A DNA stretch of 64,000 bases from Desulfobulbus sp. (GTDB lineage: Bacteria; Desulfobacterota; Desulfobulbia; Desulfobulbales; Desulfobulbaceae). The first letter of the stretch is position 1, and each line of letters starts with the position of its first letter. The position numbers were made by a program, and so were the translations under genes. A model generated the notes under the pieces. The model made no database searches. It was not told the origin of the DNA and saw only the letters and a program-made list of their open reading frames with translations. Shown in pieces: positions 1-10,635 of the stretch. The DNA lies in the NCBI RefSeq assembly GCF_030824455.1, contig NZ_JAVBXR010000122.1:1-64000 (forward strand), given 5' to 3'.

Positions 1-1553
1 GCCTGCAGCGGCAGCGCGACCTGCACACCGAATATCGCGCGGTTGCGCTGGGTTTTGATCACTCGCCGCTGGTCTGGGGCCAGGGACTGGCCGCCTATCT
101 GGAACAGTACCCCTACGCCTGCACCGAGCAGTTGTTGTCCAAGGCCATGCCCGCCCTGATCGCGGCCAAGCCGGAGGAACTGGCGAGGGCTGATTTCAGG
201 CCGCTGCAATCGGCCTTTGCCCTCCTGCGTCAGCGGCAGAACGAGGCGGGTGGGTTTGGTCAGTGGGCCAGCAATCTGGTGGTGCAGCCCGAGATTTCGG
301 TCTATGCCGCTGATTTCCTGATTGAGGCCGGCGAGCGGGGCGCGGCTGTGCCCACCGATTTGGCGCAGCAGAGCCGCGCCTATCTGGAACGGATTGCCAA
401 TGGACCGGCAGAGGGAATGGCCGAGTTGCGCACCAAGGCCCGCGCCGTGTATCTGCTGACCCGGCAGGGTCGGGTGACCAGCACCGCTCTGGGCGCGATA
501 GTGGAGCAGTTGGAGAAGCATCACCGCGAAACCTGGCGGACCGATCTGACCGCCGCCTATCTGGCCGCGAGTCAGGCCCTGCTCAAACAGCGGCGCGAGG
601 CGGACAAGCTGATGGCCACCGTGCCCTGGCAGACCCTGGCGGCGCAGCCCGAACCGGATGATTTCACGGGCGTTTTTGACGACGCCCTAAGCCGCGACGC
701 CGAGTTGCTGACCCTGATTGCCCGGCACTTCCCGGATCTGCTCGCTAAAATTCCGGCGGAGTTGTTGCCGGCCCTGGGGGCGCGGCTGTCCCAAGATCAA
801 TATCATTCTTTGTCCGCCGCCCTGTTGATTCGGGCCTTTGACCTCTATGGCCGCAGCGTGGCGGTCAAAAGTGGTCAGGTGAGCGCCGAGGTGGGGCTGG
901 CCGACGGAACAGCCCAACCGCTGGCCCTGGCCGGTCGGCCTTTGCACGCCGCTGTGCCCCAGGGTTGGGACAAGGTGATGCTGCGCAAGGCGAACGCGGG
1001 CCTGCCCTCCTTCTATCAGCTGACCGAGGCCGGATTTGATCGCCAACCACCGGCAGGCCCTCTGCAACAGGGGATTGAGATTCTGCGCGAATACCTGGGC
1101 GCGGACGGCAAGGTGCTCAGCCAAGTCAAGGTGGGCGAGGAGTTTACGGTGCGGTTGCGGCTGCGGGCCACCGAGCGCGACGCGCTGAGCGAAATCGCCA
1201 TTGTCGATTTGCTGCCCGGCGGGGTGGAGCCGGTGGTTGCAGCTCCGGCTGATCTGGAAGAAGAGGTGATCGAAGGCGAGGAGAGCGCAGACGGCGCGGA
1301 CGATCAAACTGCAGACCAACCGATGACCAGCGAGGAGGTTGCGACCGGTTGGGAACCGGCCTTTGTCGACACCCGCGACGACCGGGTGGTGCTTTACGCC
1401 GGGCTTTCGCGGGAGGTCGCGACCTACGAGTACAAGGTGCGGGCCACCAATGCCGGGACCTTCCGCACCCCGCCGCCCTATGCCGAGGGCATGTATGAGC
1501 GCGGCCTGCAGGGACGAGGCGAGAGCGGCGTCCTGACCATCGTCGAGCCGTGA
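1..1553 (+). CDS. Bacterial alpha-2-macroglobulin family protein, 3' end (partial)
   Basis: The reading frame is open from the first codon at position 3 to a stop at 1551-1553, so the gene starts before the window; 516 residues are visible. The motif YPYACTEQ (bases 108-131) contains the CxEQ thioester sequence of A2M-family protease traps, followed by an alpha-helical toroid region and the C-terminal receptor-binding-like domain. Bacterial A2Ms sit in the periplasm and trap foreign proteases that breach the outer membrane. The stop overlaps the GTG start of pbpC, the usual partner of this family, which supports the call. The thioester Cys and Gln are both intact, so this is the thioester-bearing type. 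Confidence 0.9.
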   Translation, partial: LQRQRDLHTEYRAVALGFDHSPLVWGQGLAAYLEQYPYACTEQLLSKAMPALIAAKPEELARADFRPLQSAFALLRQRQNEAGGFGQWASNLVVQPEISVYAADFLIEAGERGAAVPTDLAQQSRAYLERIANGPAEGMAELRTKARAVYLLTRQGRVTSTALGAIVEQLEKHHRETWRTDLTAAYLAASQALLKQRREADKLMATVPWQTLAAQPEPDDFTGVFDDALSRDAELLTLIARHFPDLLAKIPAELLPALGARLSQDQYHSLSAALLIRAFDLYGRSVAVKSGQVSAEVGLADGTAQPLALAGRPLHAAVPQGWDKVMLRKANAGLPSFYQLTEAGFDRQPPAGPLQQGIEILREYLGADGKVLSQVKVGEEFTVRLRLRATERDALSEIAIVDLLPGGVEPVVAAPADLEEEVIEGEESADGADDQTADQPMTSEEVATGWEPAFVDTRDDRVVLYAGLSREVATYEYKVRATNAGTFRTPPPYAEGMYERGLQGRGESGVLTIVEP

Positions 1554-3991
1554 ACTCCGGGCCCGGCGAGACGCCTGCAGGGCCGGGAACCGCTTGGTTC
1601 GGGAGACGTGGATTGCAGGTATTTCGGCGTCTTCAACGTTTGCGGAAAATGAGGTCCGTATCGCTGCTGCTTGGTTTGGCGCTGTTTGGGCTGCTCGTCT
1701 TGCTGCTGCTGGGGATGCTGACGCTGCTGACCAACTGGCTGCCGGCCGAACCGATAAGCGCCGGCATTCCCTCCTCGCGGCTGATCCGGGCCGCCGACGG
1801 CTCGATGTTGCGCCTGACCCTGGCCCGCGATGGTCAGTACCGGCTGTGGACGCCGCTGGCGGACTTGGCGGACGCGACCACGGAGGCGATCCTGCTCAAG
1901 GAGGACCGGTATTTTTACTGGCATCCGGGCGTTAATCTCCTTTCGCTGGCGCGCGCCGCCCTGGCCACCTACGGCCGGGGCGAGCGTCAGGGCGGCTCCA
2001 CCCTGACCATGCAGCTGGCGCGGCGGCTCTATCAGCTCAACACCCGCCGCATCCCCGGCAAAATCAAACAAATCGCGTTGGCCTTCTGGCTGGAGGCCCG
2101 TTACAGCAAAGACCAACTGCTGGAGGCCTACTGCAACCTTGCGCCCATGGGCGGCAATATTGAAGGGGTGGGTGCGGCGGCCAGGATCTATTTCGCCAAG
2201 GAGCCCAGCCGTTTGACCCTGGCCGAGAGTCTGGCCCTGGCGGTGATGCCGCAGAACCCGGCCCGGCGCGGCGATTTTGACCGGGAACAGCAAACGGCAC
2301 GCAAGCGTTTGACCGAGGAGTGGCATAGGCGTCATCCCCAGGAATCGGCGACCACCAGCCTGCTCGATCAGGACGTCAACGGCCTGGAACGCAGCCGCCT
2401 GCCCTTTGTCGCCCCCCACCTCGCCGAGCAATTGCTGCGCGACCATGGCAACGCCGGCGACGACAAGGTAATCGACGCCACCCTTGATCCGCGCCTGCAA
2501 AGTCTGCTGGAGCGGATTCTGCGCCAATACATCGCGGAGCGCCGCAGCCAGGGCGTGGTCAATGGGGCGGCGCTGCTGGTTGACCGCCGCGACATGGGCG
2601 TCAAGGCATTGATCGGGTCGGCCGATTTCTTTAACCCCGCCATCCTGGGCCAGGTCAACGGCGCGCTGGCCAAACGCTCGCCCGGCTCCACCCTCAAACC
2701 CTTTCTGTATGGTCTGGCCATTGACCAGGGGCTGATCCATCCGCTGTCGATTCTCAGCGACGCGCCCACCGCCTTTGGCCCCTTTCAGCCGGAAAACTTC
2801 GACGGCCGCTTTGTCGGCCCGATTTCAGCCCGCGACGCCCTGATCCGCAGCCGCAATGTCCCGGCCATTGCCCTGGCCAACCAACTGCAAAGCCCAAGCC
2901 TGTACGATTTTCTCCGCAGCACCGGCGTCGCCCGTTTGCGCTCGGCCCAACATTACGGCTTGTCGCTGGTGCTGGGCGGCGGCGAACTGACCATGGAGGA
3001 GTTGGTCGGCTTGTACGCCATGCTGGCCAACAACGGCCTGCTCCTGCCCCTACGCTATCGGCAGGACGACCCCACCGTCGCCGGGACCCGGCTGCTCTCG
3101 CCCCAGGCCGCCTTTCTGGTGCGCGACATGCTCAGCGCCAACCCGCGCCCGGATCATCGCGACAGCACTGCCCGCGCCTGGAAAACCGCCTGGAAAACCG
3201 GCACCTCCTGGGGTTTTCGCGACGCCTGGACCGTGGGTCTGGCCGGCGACTATGTGCTGGCGGTCTGGATCGGCAACTTTGACGGCCGCGCCAACCCGGC
3301 CTTTGTCGGGCTCAAGGCTGCGGCCCCGCTCTTCTTCCGCATGACCGACGCCCTGGAACTGACCCTGGCCGACGAGCAACCCGCACCGGACCCGCCGCCG
3401 CCCGGACTGATCCGGGTTGAGGTCTGCGCCGCTTCCGGCGATCTGCCCAACCGCTGGTGCCCGCAAACCGCCGCCGCCTGGTTCATTCCCGGCAAGTCGC
3501 CAATCCGCGTTTCTACCCTCCATCGCCCGGTGACGATTGACCAGCGCACCGGTCTGGCCGCCTGCCCGCCCTTTGATCCAGCGCAGACCCGGCAGGAGGT
3601 CTTTGAATTCTGGCCTTCGGACGTGCAACGGCTGTTCCGCGACGCCGGCCTGCCGCGCCGCCTGCCGCCGCAGCCCGCTGTTTGCGGTCAAAACCCGGCC
3701 GGCGGACCCCTTGCCAACACCGGCAATCCGCCCCGCATCAATTCGCCGCTTAGCAATGTGGCCTATGCCCTGCGCCTGTCCAAACCAGCGGAAACCATTG
3801 ATTTGGCGGCCGCCATTGACGCCGACTGCGAGCGGATGTACTGGTTTGCCGACAACCGCTACCTGGGCTCCCGCGCCCGTGATGCCGCCCTGCCCTGGCG
3901 GCCCTCCCATTCCGGCCGTTTCGAGATGAGCGTGGTCGACGATCAGGGGCGCAGCGCCGACCGCATCTTGGAGGTGGAATACCTCCCTTAA
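1550..3991 (+). CDS. pbpC: Penicillin-binding protein 1C (glycosyltransferase/transpeptidase)
   Basis: This is an 813-residue bifunctional peptidoglycan synthase anchored in the inner membrane. A hydrophobic helix lies near residues 38-60. The GT51 domain shows EDRYFYWHPG near residue 118 followed by GGSTLTMQLARR. The transpeptidase domain shows the serine motif STLK near 379, SRN, and KTGTSWGFRDAW near 549. A C-terminal BiPBP-type domain follows. The GTG start at 1550 overlaps the upstream stop by 4 bases, indicating translational coupling; an in-frame ATG at 1649, directly before the membrane helix, is a shorter alternative. PBP1C is thought to work with alpha-2-macroglobulin in envelope repair after attack. 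Confidence 0.95.
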   Translation: MNSGPGETPAGPGTAWFGRRGLQVFRRLQRLRKMRSVSLLLGLALFGLLVLLLLGMLTLLTNWLPAEPISAGIPSSRLIRAADGSMLRLTLARDGQYRLWTPLADLADATTEAILLKEDRYFYWHPGVNLLSLARAALATYGRGERQGGSTLTMQLARRLYQLNTRRIPGKIKQIALAFWLEARYSKDQLLEAYCNLAPMGGNIEGVGAAARIYFAKEPSRLTLAESLALAVMPQNPARRGDFDREQQTARKRLTEEWHRRHPQESATTSLLDQDVNGLERSRLPFVAPHLAEQLLRDHGNAGDDKVIDATLDPRLQSLLERILRQYIAERRSQGVVNGAALLVDRRDMGVKALIGSADFFNPAILGQVNGALAKRSPGSTLKPFLYGLAIDQGLIHPLSILSDAPTAFGPFQPENFDGRFVGPISARDALIRSRNVPAIALANQLQSPSLYDFLRSTGVARLRSAQHYGLSLVLGGGELTMEELVGLYAMLANNGLLLPLRYRQDDPTVAGTRLLSPQAAFLVRDMLSANPRPDHRDSTARAWKTAWKTGTSWGFRDAWTVGLAGDYVLAVWIGNFDGRANPAFVGLKAAAPLFFRMTDALELTLADEQPAPDPPPPGLIRVEVCAASGDLPNRWCPQTAAAWFIPGKSPIRVSTLHRPVTIDQRTGLAACPPFDPAQTRQEVFEFWPSDVQRLFRDAGLPRRLPPQPAVCGQNPAGGPLANTGNPPRINSPLSNVAYALRLSKPAETIDLAAAIDADCERMYWFADNRYLGSRARDAALPWRPSHSGRFEMSVVDDQGRSADRILEVEYLP

Positions 3992-4063
3992 CGGCCCTTG
4001 GCCGAATGTGCCGTCCACCTGCATTCATCAAACAGGCTGGGACCGATCGGCCAGAGCTGTTTT

Positions 4064-4699
4064 TCAACAACTTTGCCGGATGCATCCAAAGCGCAGCATG
4101 TGCATCAGCCCATTGATGAGAAACGGCGTTTCTATGTGCATCTCCAACTCGTCAACCAGCAGTTGATACTGGGGCGCCAGGCCGTCAACATAGGAAATAA
4201 TGGCAATTGCCCCCAAGCTGGCGTCAATGCCTGGAGGCAATTGCTTTTTCTCGATGGCGTCAGACAACAGCGCCTCAATGGTATGCACTCTTTTTAACTG
4301 AAAGACTTTCCGATCAAAAGGAAACAAGTCGCCCAGGCTGGACATGTCGCTTTCGTTGAGGAACAGGCGAAACAGCCGTTGTCGTCGGGCGTTTGCCGGC
4401 AGTTTTTTGAGAAAAACAAACAGCTGCTCCACCAAAAAACCTAAAGGATCCGATTCGTCCTTAACGTCCAGGGTCTGGAAGAAAAAATCATCTTCCTTGA
4501 GCAGGCCCTCCCACAGGGTGCGCAGCAGATCGTCCTTGTTGGCAAAATGCCAATAAATAGCCCCCCGGGTTACGCCGGCCTCTCGGGCGATGTCGATCAG
4601 AGAGGTTCGGGCGACGCCGCGGCGCAGCAAGACCCGCGCGGCGGCGTCAAGAATGTTGTTTCGCGTTGTTTTCGCATCGTTTTTTGTTTTTCGCGCCAT
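4064..4699 (-). CDS. TetR/AcrR-family transcriptional regulator
   Basis: The protein has 211 residues from the ATG at 4699; an in-frame upstream ATG at 4711 would add four residues. The N-terminal helix-turn-helix is clear: an ILDAAARVLL helix, then IAREAGVTRGAIYWHFANKD, typical of AcrR/TtgR-type repressors of multidrug efflux pumps. The C-terminal part should be the ligand-binding and dimerisation domain. The gene lies last on the same strand as the efflux operon, about 95 bases after the outer-membrane channel gene, so it is probably co-transcribed and may repress the operon. The ligand cannot be told from the sequence. Confidence 0.9.
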   Translation of the reverse strand: MARKTKNDAKTTRNNILDAAARVLLRRGVARTSLIDIAREAGVTRGAIYWHFANKDDLLRTLWEGLLKEDDFFFQTLDVKDESDPLGFLVEQLFVFLKKLPANARRQRLFRLFLNESDMSSLGDLFPFDRKVFQLKRVHTIEALLSDAIEKKQLPPGIDASLGAIAIISYVDGLAPQYQLLVDELEMHIETPFLINGLMHMLRFGCIRQSC

Positions 4700-4794
4700 G
4701 GCTTTTCTCAAATCATCGGCCGGGGTTAAAGGTATTCTTCAAGCTGCGCCGCCCCCCTGGTTTCAGCACCCCCACATCACGCGAACGGGTCGGA

Positions 4795-6219
4795 TTAACG
4801 CCGTTCCTTCCAACCGCCGCCCAGCGTTTTGTAGACCGTTACCTGGTTGACCTGCTGCAGCAACTTCAGGTTCAAATACAGCTGGCGGGAGCTATAAAGA
4901 GATCGCTGGGCATCCAGGAGGGTCAGAAAGCTGTCCACGCCCTGCTCGTATCGACTTCTCGCCAACGCATAGTACTCTTGGTTGGCCTCCAAGTTCGCTT
5001 TTTGCGCCTTTAATTGTTCCCGGTAGGTCTCGCTGGCAACCAAGGCGTCGGCAACTTCTCGAAAGGCCGTCTGGATCGCTTTCTCATATTGGGCCACCGA
5101 CAGATCCTTACTGATCTTGGCCACATCCAATTCAGCCTCCAACTTTCCTGCTGTGAAAATGGGCAGATTAACCGACGGCGAAAAGAGCCATGTTCCGGAA
5201 TTGGAGTCGAAAAGATCAGACAGTTCGCCGCTGATCTTGCCGGCGTTGGCGGTCAGGCTGATCGAGGGAAAGAATGCGGCCCTAGCCGCACCAATCTGGG
5301 CGTGCGCGCCTTTGAGCTGATGCTCGGCGGCGATGATGTCCGGACGCTGCAGCAACACCAGTGAAGACAGCTGTGAAGGCACTGCGGACAGCGCCATCTG
5401 TTCGCCCAGAGATTTTTTTTCGGCAAAACCTGCCGGCAACGGCGCCCCAAGCAACAAAGTCAGATTGTTGAGGTCCTGCGCGACCTGACGATTGTATTTC
5501 GCCAGATTTGCCTTGGCCGTTTCCAGACTGGTGCGCGCCTGGGCGAGATCCAGCTGCGTCGCCAACCCCTGTTGGGTGCGCTGTTCGATCAGGTGAAAGG
5601 ATTCTTCTTCAATTGTTTTGGTGTCTTCAGTGACAATCAGCAGTTCCCGATCAGCCAGCCAACTCAGGTAGGCGGTGGTCACCTCGGCCACCAGGCTGAT
5701 CCGGTTGCTCCGATAGGTTTCCTCCATGGCCAGATACTCTTCCAAGGCTTTGTCCTTAAGGCTTCGTACCCGACCATAAAGATCGAGCTCATAGGCGGTG
5801 ACGCCCACCGAAGCCGAATAGGTTTCCGCCGTGACATAGTTGCCGCCGCTGAGGGTGCGCTGCTTGCTGCCGGACCCGTCGCCGTTCACCGAGGGAAACA
5901 GGGCCGAGCGTTGAATCCGGTATTGCGCCTGGTAGGACTCAAGGGTGAGCGCGGAGGCGCGCAGATCACGGTTGTTGTTCAACGCCGTCTCAATGAGCCG
6001 CTGGAGTTGAGAATCGACAAAAAATTCGCGCCAGCCAAGCTCCGCGTCAATAACGGTCTCTTTGGTCGCCGCAGCGCCATTGTGCTGTTTTCCCTGAGTG
6101 TCCGGCAGGGTTTCGGCCACCGGCAGATCCGGCCGGTGATAGTGCGGGGCCAGGGTGCACCCGCCGAGCATGAACAGCAGCGCCCCGGCAGCTAGATGTT
6201 TTCTTGCAATATTGAACAT
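4795..6219 (-). CDS. RND efflux outer-membrane lipoprotein channel (OprM/NodT family)
   Basis: The protein has 474 residues. The start at 6219 is chosen because of an AGGAG-type ribosome site just upstream and because it puts a lipobox (LGGC, Cys21) at the end of a short signal peptide. Two repeated outer-membrane efflux protein domains follow, with the expected long alpha-helical segments and the LLGAPLP and ARAAFFPSISL signatures of TolC-like channels. It should form the trimeric exit duct of the pump. It begins one base after the stop of the RND pump gene, so the two are translationally coupled. Length is normal for the NodT family. Confidence 0.95.
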   Translation of the reverse strand: MFNIARKHLAAGALLFMLGGCTLAPHYHRPDLPVAETLPDTQGKQHNGAAATKETVIDAELGWREFFVDSQLQRLIETALNNNRDLRASALTLESYQAQYRIQRSALFPSVNGDGSGSKQRTLSGGNYVTAETYSASVGVTAYELDLYGRVRSLKDKALEEYLAMEETYRSNRISLVAEVTTAYLSWLADRELLIVTEDTKTIEEESFHLIEQRTQQGLATQLDLAQARTSLETAKANLAKYNRQVAQDLNNLTLLLGAPLPAGFAEKKSLGEQMALSAVPSQLSSLVLLQRPDIIAAEHQLKGAHAQIGAARAAFFPSISLTANAGKISGELSDLFDSNSGTWLFSPSVNLPIFTAGKLEAELDVAKISKDLSVAQYEKAIQTAFREVADALVASETYREQLKAQKANLEANQEYYALARSRYEQGVDSFLTLLDAQRSLYSSRQLYLNLKLLQQVNQVTVYKTLGGGWKERR

Positions 6220-6220
6220 A

Positions 6221-9200
6221 TCAATGCTCCTGAACCGGTACGACGGCAATCTCCGACGCCCGGTGGGTTTTAAACAACCGCATAACCACCACAAAAAAGA
6301 GGGGGATGAAAACAATCGCCAAAACAGTTGCCGACAGCATGCCACCCAAAACCCCCGTACCAATTGCATGCCTGCTATTTGCGCCGGCGCCGGTACTAAT
6401 AGCCAGCGGTAAAACGCCGAGCATGAAAGCTAGCGATGTCATGAGAATGGGGCGAAGTCGCAATCTGCAAGCTGTAACAGTTGCCTCGACAATGTCTTTG
6501 CCTTTGTCGTACCGCCTTTTTGCAAACTCAACGATCAGGATGGCGTTTTTAGCCGACAGACCTATGGTGGTCAGTAATCCGACCTGAAAATAGACATCGT
6601 TTTCCATGCCCCGGAAATAAGCCGCAGCCAATGCTCCTAACACCCCCAGAGGCACGGCCAACATGACCGAGAACGGCACCGACCAACTCTCATATAGGGC
6701 GGCAAGGCAAAGAAAAACAACCAACAGCGAAATGGCATAGAGGGCTGGGGCCTGTGAACCGGCCTGCGCCTCCTGAAAGGATGCTCCGGTCCATTCATAA
6801 CCAATGCCACTCGGGAGTTGAGCAACCAATTGGCCAATGATCGCCATGGCGTCGCCACTTGATTTACCGGGCGCCGCTTCACCGACGATTTCGACTGCCG
6901 GGTTCCCGTTGAAACGTTCCAATCGAGGCGAACCAAAACTCCAGTGACCGGTAGTAAAAGTGTTAAAAGGGACCATCTCTCCGGTACTGTTGCGAATATA
7001 CCAATAATTGACATCTTCCGGTTGCATGCGGTAAGGAGCGTCAGCCTGGAGGTAGACTTTCTTAATTCGACCATTATTTATAAAATCATTGACATAGTAT
7101 GAACCCCAAGCCGTTGACAGGGTGGTGTTAATGTCGTCAACAGTGATCCCGAAGGCCATGGCTTTCTCATAATCGATATCCATGTTGTATTGCGGAGCAT
7201 CCTCCATTCCATTGGGTCGAACGCGGATGAGGTTGGGATTTTGAGCCGCCATACCAAGCAGTTGGTTACGGGCCTCGATCAATTTATCATGACCCAAACC
7301 ACCGCGATCCTGCAGGAAAAAGTCGAAACCGGTTGAGTTGCCCAGTGCCGAGATGGCGGGCAAATTGAAAGCAAAAACTACAGCCTCCTTGATCTGGGAA
7401 AATGGCCCCATGGCCCGCTCAATGACTGCTTTCGCCGACTGCTGTGATTTTTTTCTTTCGCTCCAATCTTTCAATTGCGCGAAGGCTATCCCCATATTTT
7501 GACCGCTCCCTGCAAAACTGAAACCTGCCACAGTCAGCACAGAATTAACATTGGCTTTTTCCTCGGTAAGGTAATAATTGCGCACCTGATCAAGAACCTT
7601 TTGGGTGCGTTCTTGCGTAGCGCCGATTGGAAGTTGCACCATGGTGAGGAAGACGCCTTGGTCTTCCTCTGGTAAAAAAGAAGTCGGCAACTTGGTGAAA
7701 AGAAAGACCATGCCCGCGATGAGCAAGAGGTAGATCAACCCGAAGCGTCCGGCACGTTTGAGCACATAGGCAACGCTGTCTCGATAACGGTCAGCATTGC
7801 TTTCAAACACCCGATTGAACCAGCCAAAGAAGCCGCGTTTCTGTGCGTGGTCACCTTTTTTTACTGGTTTAAGGAGGGTGGCACAGAGGGCCGGAGTGAG
7901 GATAATCGCAACGATGACGGAAAGTGTCATGGCCGAAACGATCGTGAGGGCGAACTGCCGGTAGATAGCGCCAGTGGAGCCCCCAAAAAAGGCCATTGGC
8001 ACAAAAACCGCAGAAAGCACCAAGGCGATGCCGATCAGGGCACTGGTGATCTGATTCATGGACTTACGTGTGGCCTCAAGGGGCGACAATCCCTCCTCAG
8101 CCATTATCCGCTCGACATTTTCTACAACCACGATGGCATCGTCGACGAGTAGGCCAATGGCTAGGACCAGACCAAACATGGTTAGTGTATTGATCGAAAA
8201 TCCAAAGGCCGACATGACGCCGAAGGTGCCAAGCAAAACAACGGGTACAGCAATAGTCGGAATCAGGGTGGCCCGAAAATTCTGCAAGAAGAGATACATT
8301 ACCAAAAAGACCAGAATGATGGCCTCAATCAGGGTATGAGCGACCTCCTTGATCGAAATCTCAATGAAGGGGGTGGTGTCATAGGGGTAGATCACCTGCA
8401 CGCCAGAAGGAAAATATGGCTGCAATTCTGATAACTTGTCACGGACGGCCTTGGCGGTGTTCAGAGCATTGGCGCCGGTGGCGAGCGTGATGGCCAGAGC
8501 ACCGGCCGGCTGACCGTTAAAGGTGGTGATTGAATCGTAACTTTCTCCGCCGACCTCCACACGGGCAACATCCTTGAGCCGGATTTGGGAGCCGTCGCTG
8601 TTCACTTTCAACAAAATCTGCGCAAACTGCTCCGGCGAACTCATCTTCGTCTGTGCCATCATACTGGCGCTCACCTGCTGCCCTGCAATCGATGGCGTCC
8701 CACCGAGATCACCGACGGTAACCTGATTGTTTTGGGCTTGGATGGCGGTCCTGACATCGAGCGGAGTAAGTTGGTAGCTGTTGAGCTTATGAGGGTCGAT
8801 CCAGATACGCATAGCATATTGGGAGCCGAAAACTGTGATACTGCCGACACCAGGTGTGCGGCTCAGTGGATCCCGAAGAGTGGAGACCATGAAATCAGAC
8901 AGATCGTTTTTATCCACGCCGCCGTCGGTGGAGATCAAACCGACAATCATCAGAAAAGTCGAGTTGGTTTTGGTGACTTGAACCCCTTCCTTTTGTACTT
9001 CTTGAGGAAGCAAGGTGAGCGCCTGCTGCAGCTTATTTTGCACCTGCACCTGGGCGATATCGGGATCTGTGCCCGATTCAAACGTGAGCGTAATCGTGAC
9101 CTTGCCCGCGTTGGAACTCTCCGATTTCATGTAGATAAAATGATCCAGCCCGGTCATGTTCTGTTCGATGATCTGGGTGACGCTGTCCTCAATGGTTTTG

Positions 9201-9361
9201 GCGGAAGCTCCGGGATATTTCGTGGTGATCTTCACCTCCGGCGGCGCAATCTCGGGATATTGGGCAATCGGCAACCGGATAACCGCCAGCGCGCCGGCCA
9301 GCATGATGACGATGGCGATAACCCAGGCAAAAATTGGTCGATCAATAAAAAAACGAGCCAT
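6221..9361 (-). CDS. RND multidrug efflux pump, HAE1 family (AcrB/MexB-like)
   Basis: At 1046 residues this matches the full length of AcrB/MexB. It begins [20 protein letters not shown], the standard first transmembrane helix of the family, and has twelve predicted membrane helices with two large periplasmic loops. The proton-relay aspartate pair is present in [23 protein letters not shown] pumps of this type expel hydrophobic and amphiphilic compounds using the proton gradient, as trimers with an adaptor and an outer-membrane channel. Both partners flank it with gaps of 1-4 bases. By eye its base composition looks a little more AT-rich than that of its neighbours; I did not measure this. 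Confidence 0.97.
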   Translation of the reverse strand: MARFFIDRPIFAWVIAIVIMLAGALAVIRLPIAQYPEIAPPEVKITTKYPGASAKTIEDSVTQIIEQNMTGLDHFIYMKSESSNAGKVTITLTFESGTDPDIAQVQVQNKLQQALTLLPQEVQKEGVQVTKTNSTFLMIVGLISTDGGVDKNDLSDFMVSTLRDPLSRTPGVGSITVFGSQYAMRIWIDPHKLNSYQLTPLDVRTAIQAQNNQVTVGDLGGTPSIAGQQVSASMMAQTKMSSPEQFAQILLKVNSDGSQIRLKDVARVEVGGESYDSITTFNGQPAGALAITLATGANALNTAKAVRDKLSELQPYFPSGVQVIYPYDTTPFIEISIKEVAHTLIEAIILVFLVMYLFLQNFRATLIPTIAVPVVLLGTFGVMSAFGFSINTLTMFGLVLAIGLLVDDAIVVVENVERIMAEEGLSPLEATRKSMNQITSALIGIALVLSAVFVPMAFFGGSTGAIYRQFALTIVSAMTLSVIVAIILTPALCATLLKPVKKGDHAQKRGFFGWFNRVFESNADRYRDSVAYVLKRAGRFGLIYLLLIAGMVFLFTKLPTSFLPEEDQGVFLTMVQLPIGATQERTQKVLDQVRNYYLTEEKANVNSVLTVAGFSFAGSGQNMGIAFAQLKDWSERKKSQQSAKAVIERAMGPFSQIKEAVVFAFNLPAISALGNSTGFDFFLQDRGGLGHDKLIEARNQLLGMAAQNPNLIRVRPNGMEDAPQYNMDIDYEKAMAFGITVDDINTTLSTAWGSYYVNDFINNGRIKKVYLQADAPYRMQPEDVNYWYIRNSTGEMVPFNTFTTGHWSFGSPRLERFNGNPAVEIVGEAAPGKSSGDAMAIIGQLVAQLPSGIGYEWTGASFQEAQAGSQAPALYAISLLVVFLCLAALYESWSVPFSVMLAVPLGVLGALAAAYFRGMENDVYFQVGLLTTIGLSAKNAILIVEFAKRRYDKGKDIVEATVTACRLRLRPILMTSLAFMLGVLPLAISTGAGANSRHAIGTGVLGGMLSATVLAIVFIPLFFVVVMRLFKTHRASEIAVVPVQEH

Positions 9362-9364
9362 GAC

Positions 9365-10561
9365 TTACTCCGCTTGTGCAACCGACGTCGGGACGCCGAT
9401 GGAAGATTGTTTGCCGTCGGACGCGGAAACGGTCAGCGCCTTGACCGGAACACCCGGTTTGATTTTCTGCAAGCCGGACACGATCACCTGCTCGCCCTCA
9501 ACCAAACCGCCGTCAACCAGCACCTGCTCGCCCATGTTCTGGCCGGTTTGGATGAGGCGCGACTCCACGATTGATTGTTTGTTGACCAGCAAAACCACAG
9601 CCTGCCCCTTGGTGTTGCGGCTGACGCTGGCGGCAGGAATCAGGATGGCGTTGGGCCGCTGGCCTTTATCGATCCTCGCCCGGACAAACATGCCCGGTAA
9701 CAGTTCATGGCCGGGATTAGCCACAATCGCGCGGAGAATCACCGTGCCAGTGGTTTGATTGACGGTGACGTCGGAAAATTCGAGCGCCCCGGTTTGGCCG
9801 TACTCGGAGCCGTTCTCAAACAGCACCTTGACCGGCGACTGCGCTTTGTTGCGGTTCTGAGTTTGCCCCGAGGACAGCTCTTTTTTCAGGTTCAACATGT
9901 CGGTGCTCGACTGATTGAGATCGACGTACAGCGGGTCGAGTTGCTGAATGGTGGAGAGGGCCGTGGCCTGCTCGGCTGTGACTAGGGCGCCCTCGGTGAC
10001 TGTCGACTTGCCGATGCGGCCGCTGATCGGCGCGATGACCTTGGTGTATTCAAGATTGATCTGGGCGCTGTCGAGAGAAGCCTTGGCGGCGGCAACGTCG
10101 GCGACCGTCTGTTTCCAGTTGGCCTCCATTTCGACCTGATCCTGCTCGCTCACCGCCTTGGTCTGCACCAGGGATCGGTAGCGTTCGGCCTTGAGCCGGG
10201 CGGAATGTTCCAGGGCCTCGGCCTTGGCCTGCGCGGCCTTGGCGCTGTCGAATCGGGCCTGATAGGTGTCTGGATCGATCTGATAGAGCAACTGGCCGGC
10301 CTTGACCTCGCTCCCCTCGGTAAACATTCGTTTCTTAATGATACCGCCCACCTGTGGCCTGACCTCGGCAATCCGATAGGCTGCGGTTCGGCCGGGTAAT
10401 TCCGTCGCCAGATTGACCGGTTGAGGCCTGACGGTGGTCACTTCCACTTCCACGGGGCCTGGCGCGACGATTTTTTTGTCCTCCTGCCTGCAGGCGCTCA
10501 ACAACGCGGCAGCCAGCAATAAGGAGAAGAGGAGGAATTTTCTGGTGTTCATTGTTTTCAT
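9365..10561 (-). CDS. RND efflux periplasmic adaptor lipoprotein (AcrA/MexA-like)
   Basis: The protein has 398 residues. I chose the ATG at 10561 because AAGGA lies 8 bases before it; an earlier in-frame ATG at 10579 would add six residues. The signal peptide ends in the lipobox LSAC (Cys24). A barrel-sandwich/lipoyl half-domain (VRPQVGGIIKKRMFTEGSEV), a coiled-coil hairpin around residues 95-165 and a second half-domain with APISGRIGKS follow in AcrA order. It bridges the pump and the outer-membrane channel. It lies 3 bases upstream of the pump gene. Confidence 0.95.
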   Translation of the reverse strand: MKTMNTRKFLLFSLLLAAALLSACRQEDKKIVAPGPVEVEVTTVRPQPVNLATELPGRTAAYRIAEVRPQVGGIIKKRMFTEGSEVKAGQLLYQIDPDTYQARFDSAKAAQAKAEALEHSARLKAERYRSLVQTKAVSEQDQVEMEANWKQTVADVAAAKASLDSAQINLEYTKVIAPISGRIGKSTVTEGALVTAEQATALSTIQQLDPLYVDLNQSSTDMLNLKKELSSGQTQNRNKAQSPVKVLFENGSEYGQTGALEFSDVTVNQTTGTVILRAIVANPGHELLPGMFVRARIDKGQRPNAILIPAASVSRNTKGQAVVLLVNKQSIVESRLIQTGQNMGEQVLVDGGLVEGEQVIVSGLQKIKPGVPVKALTVSASDGKQSSIGVPTSVAQAE

Positions 10562-10635
10562 GTCTGGGTTCCTTCGCATACGTTAACTTGTTTAAAATAG
10601 GTAATTGTATTGTTCATCGACGTCTCCATTGCTGT

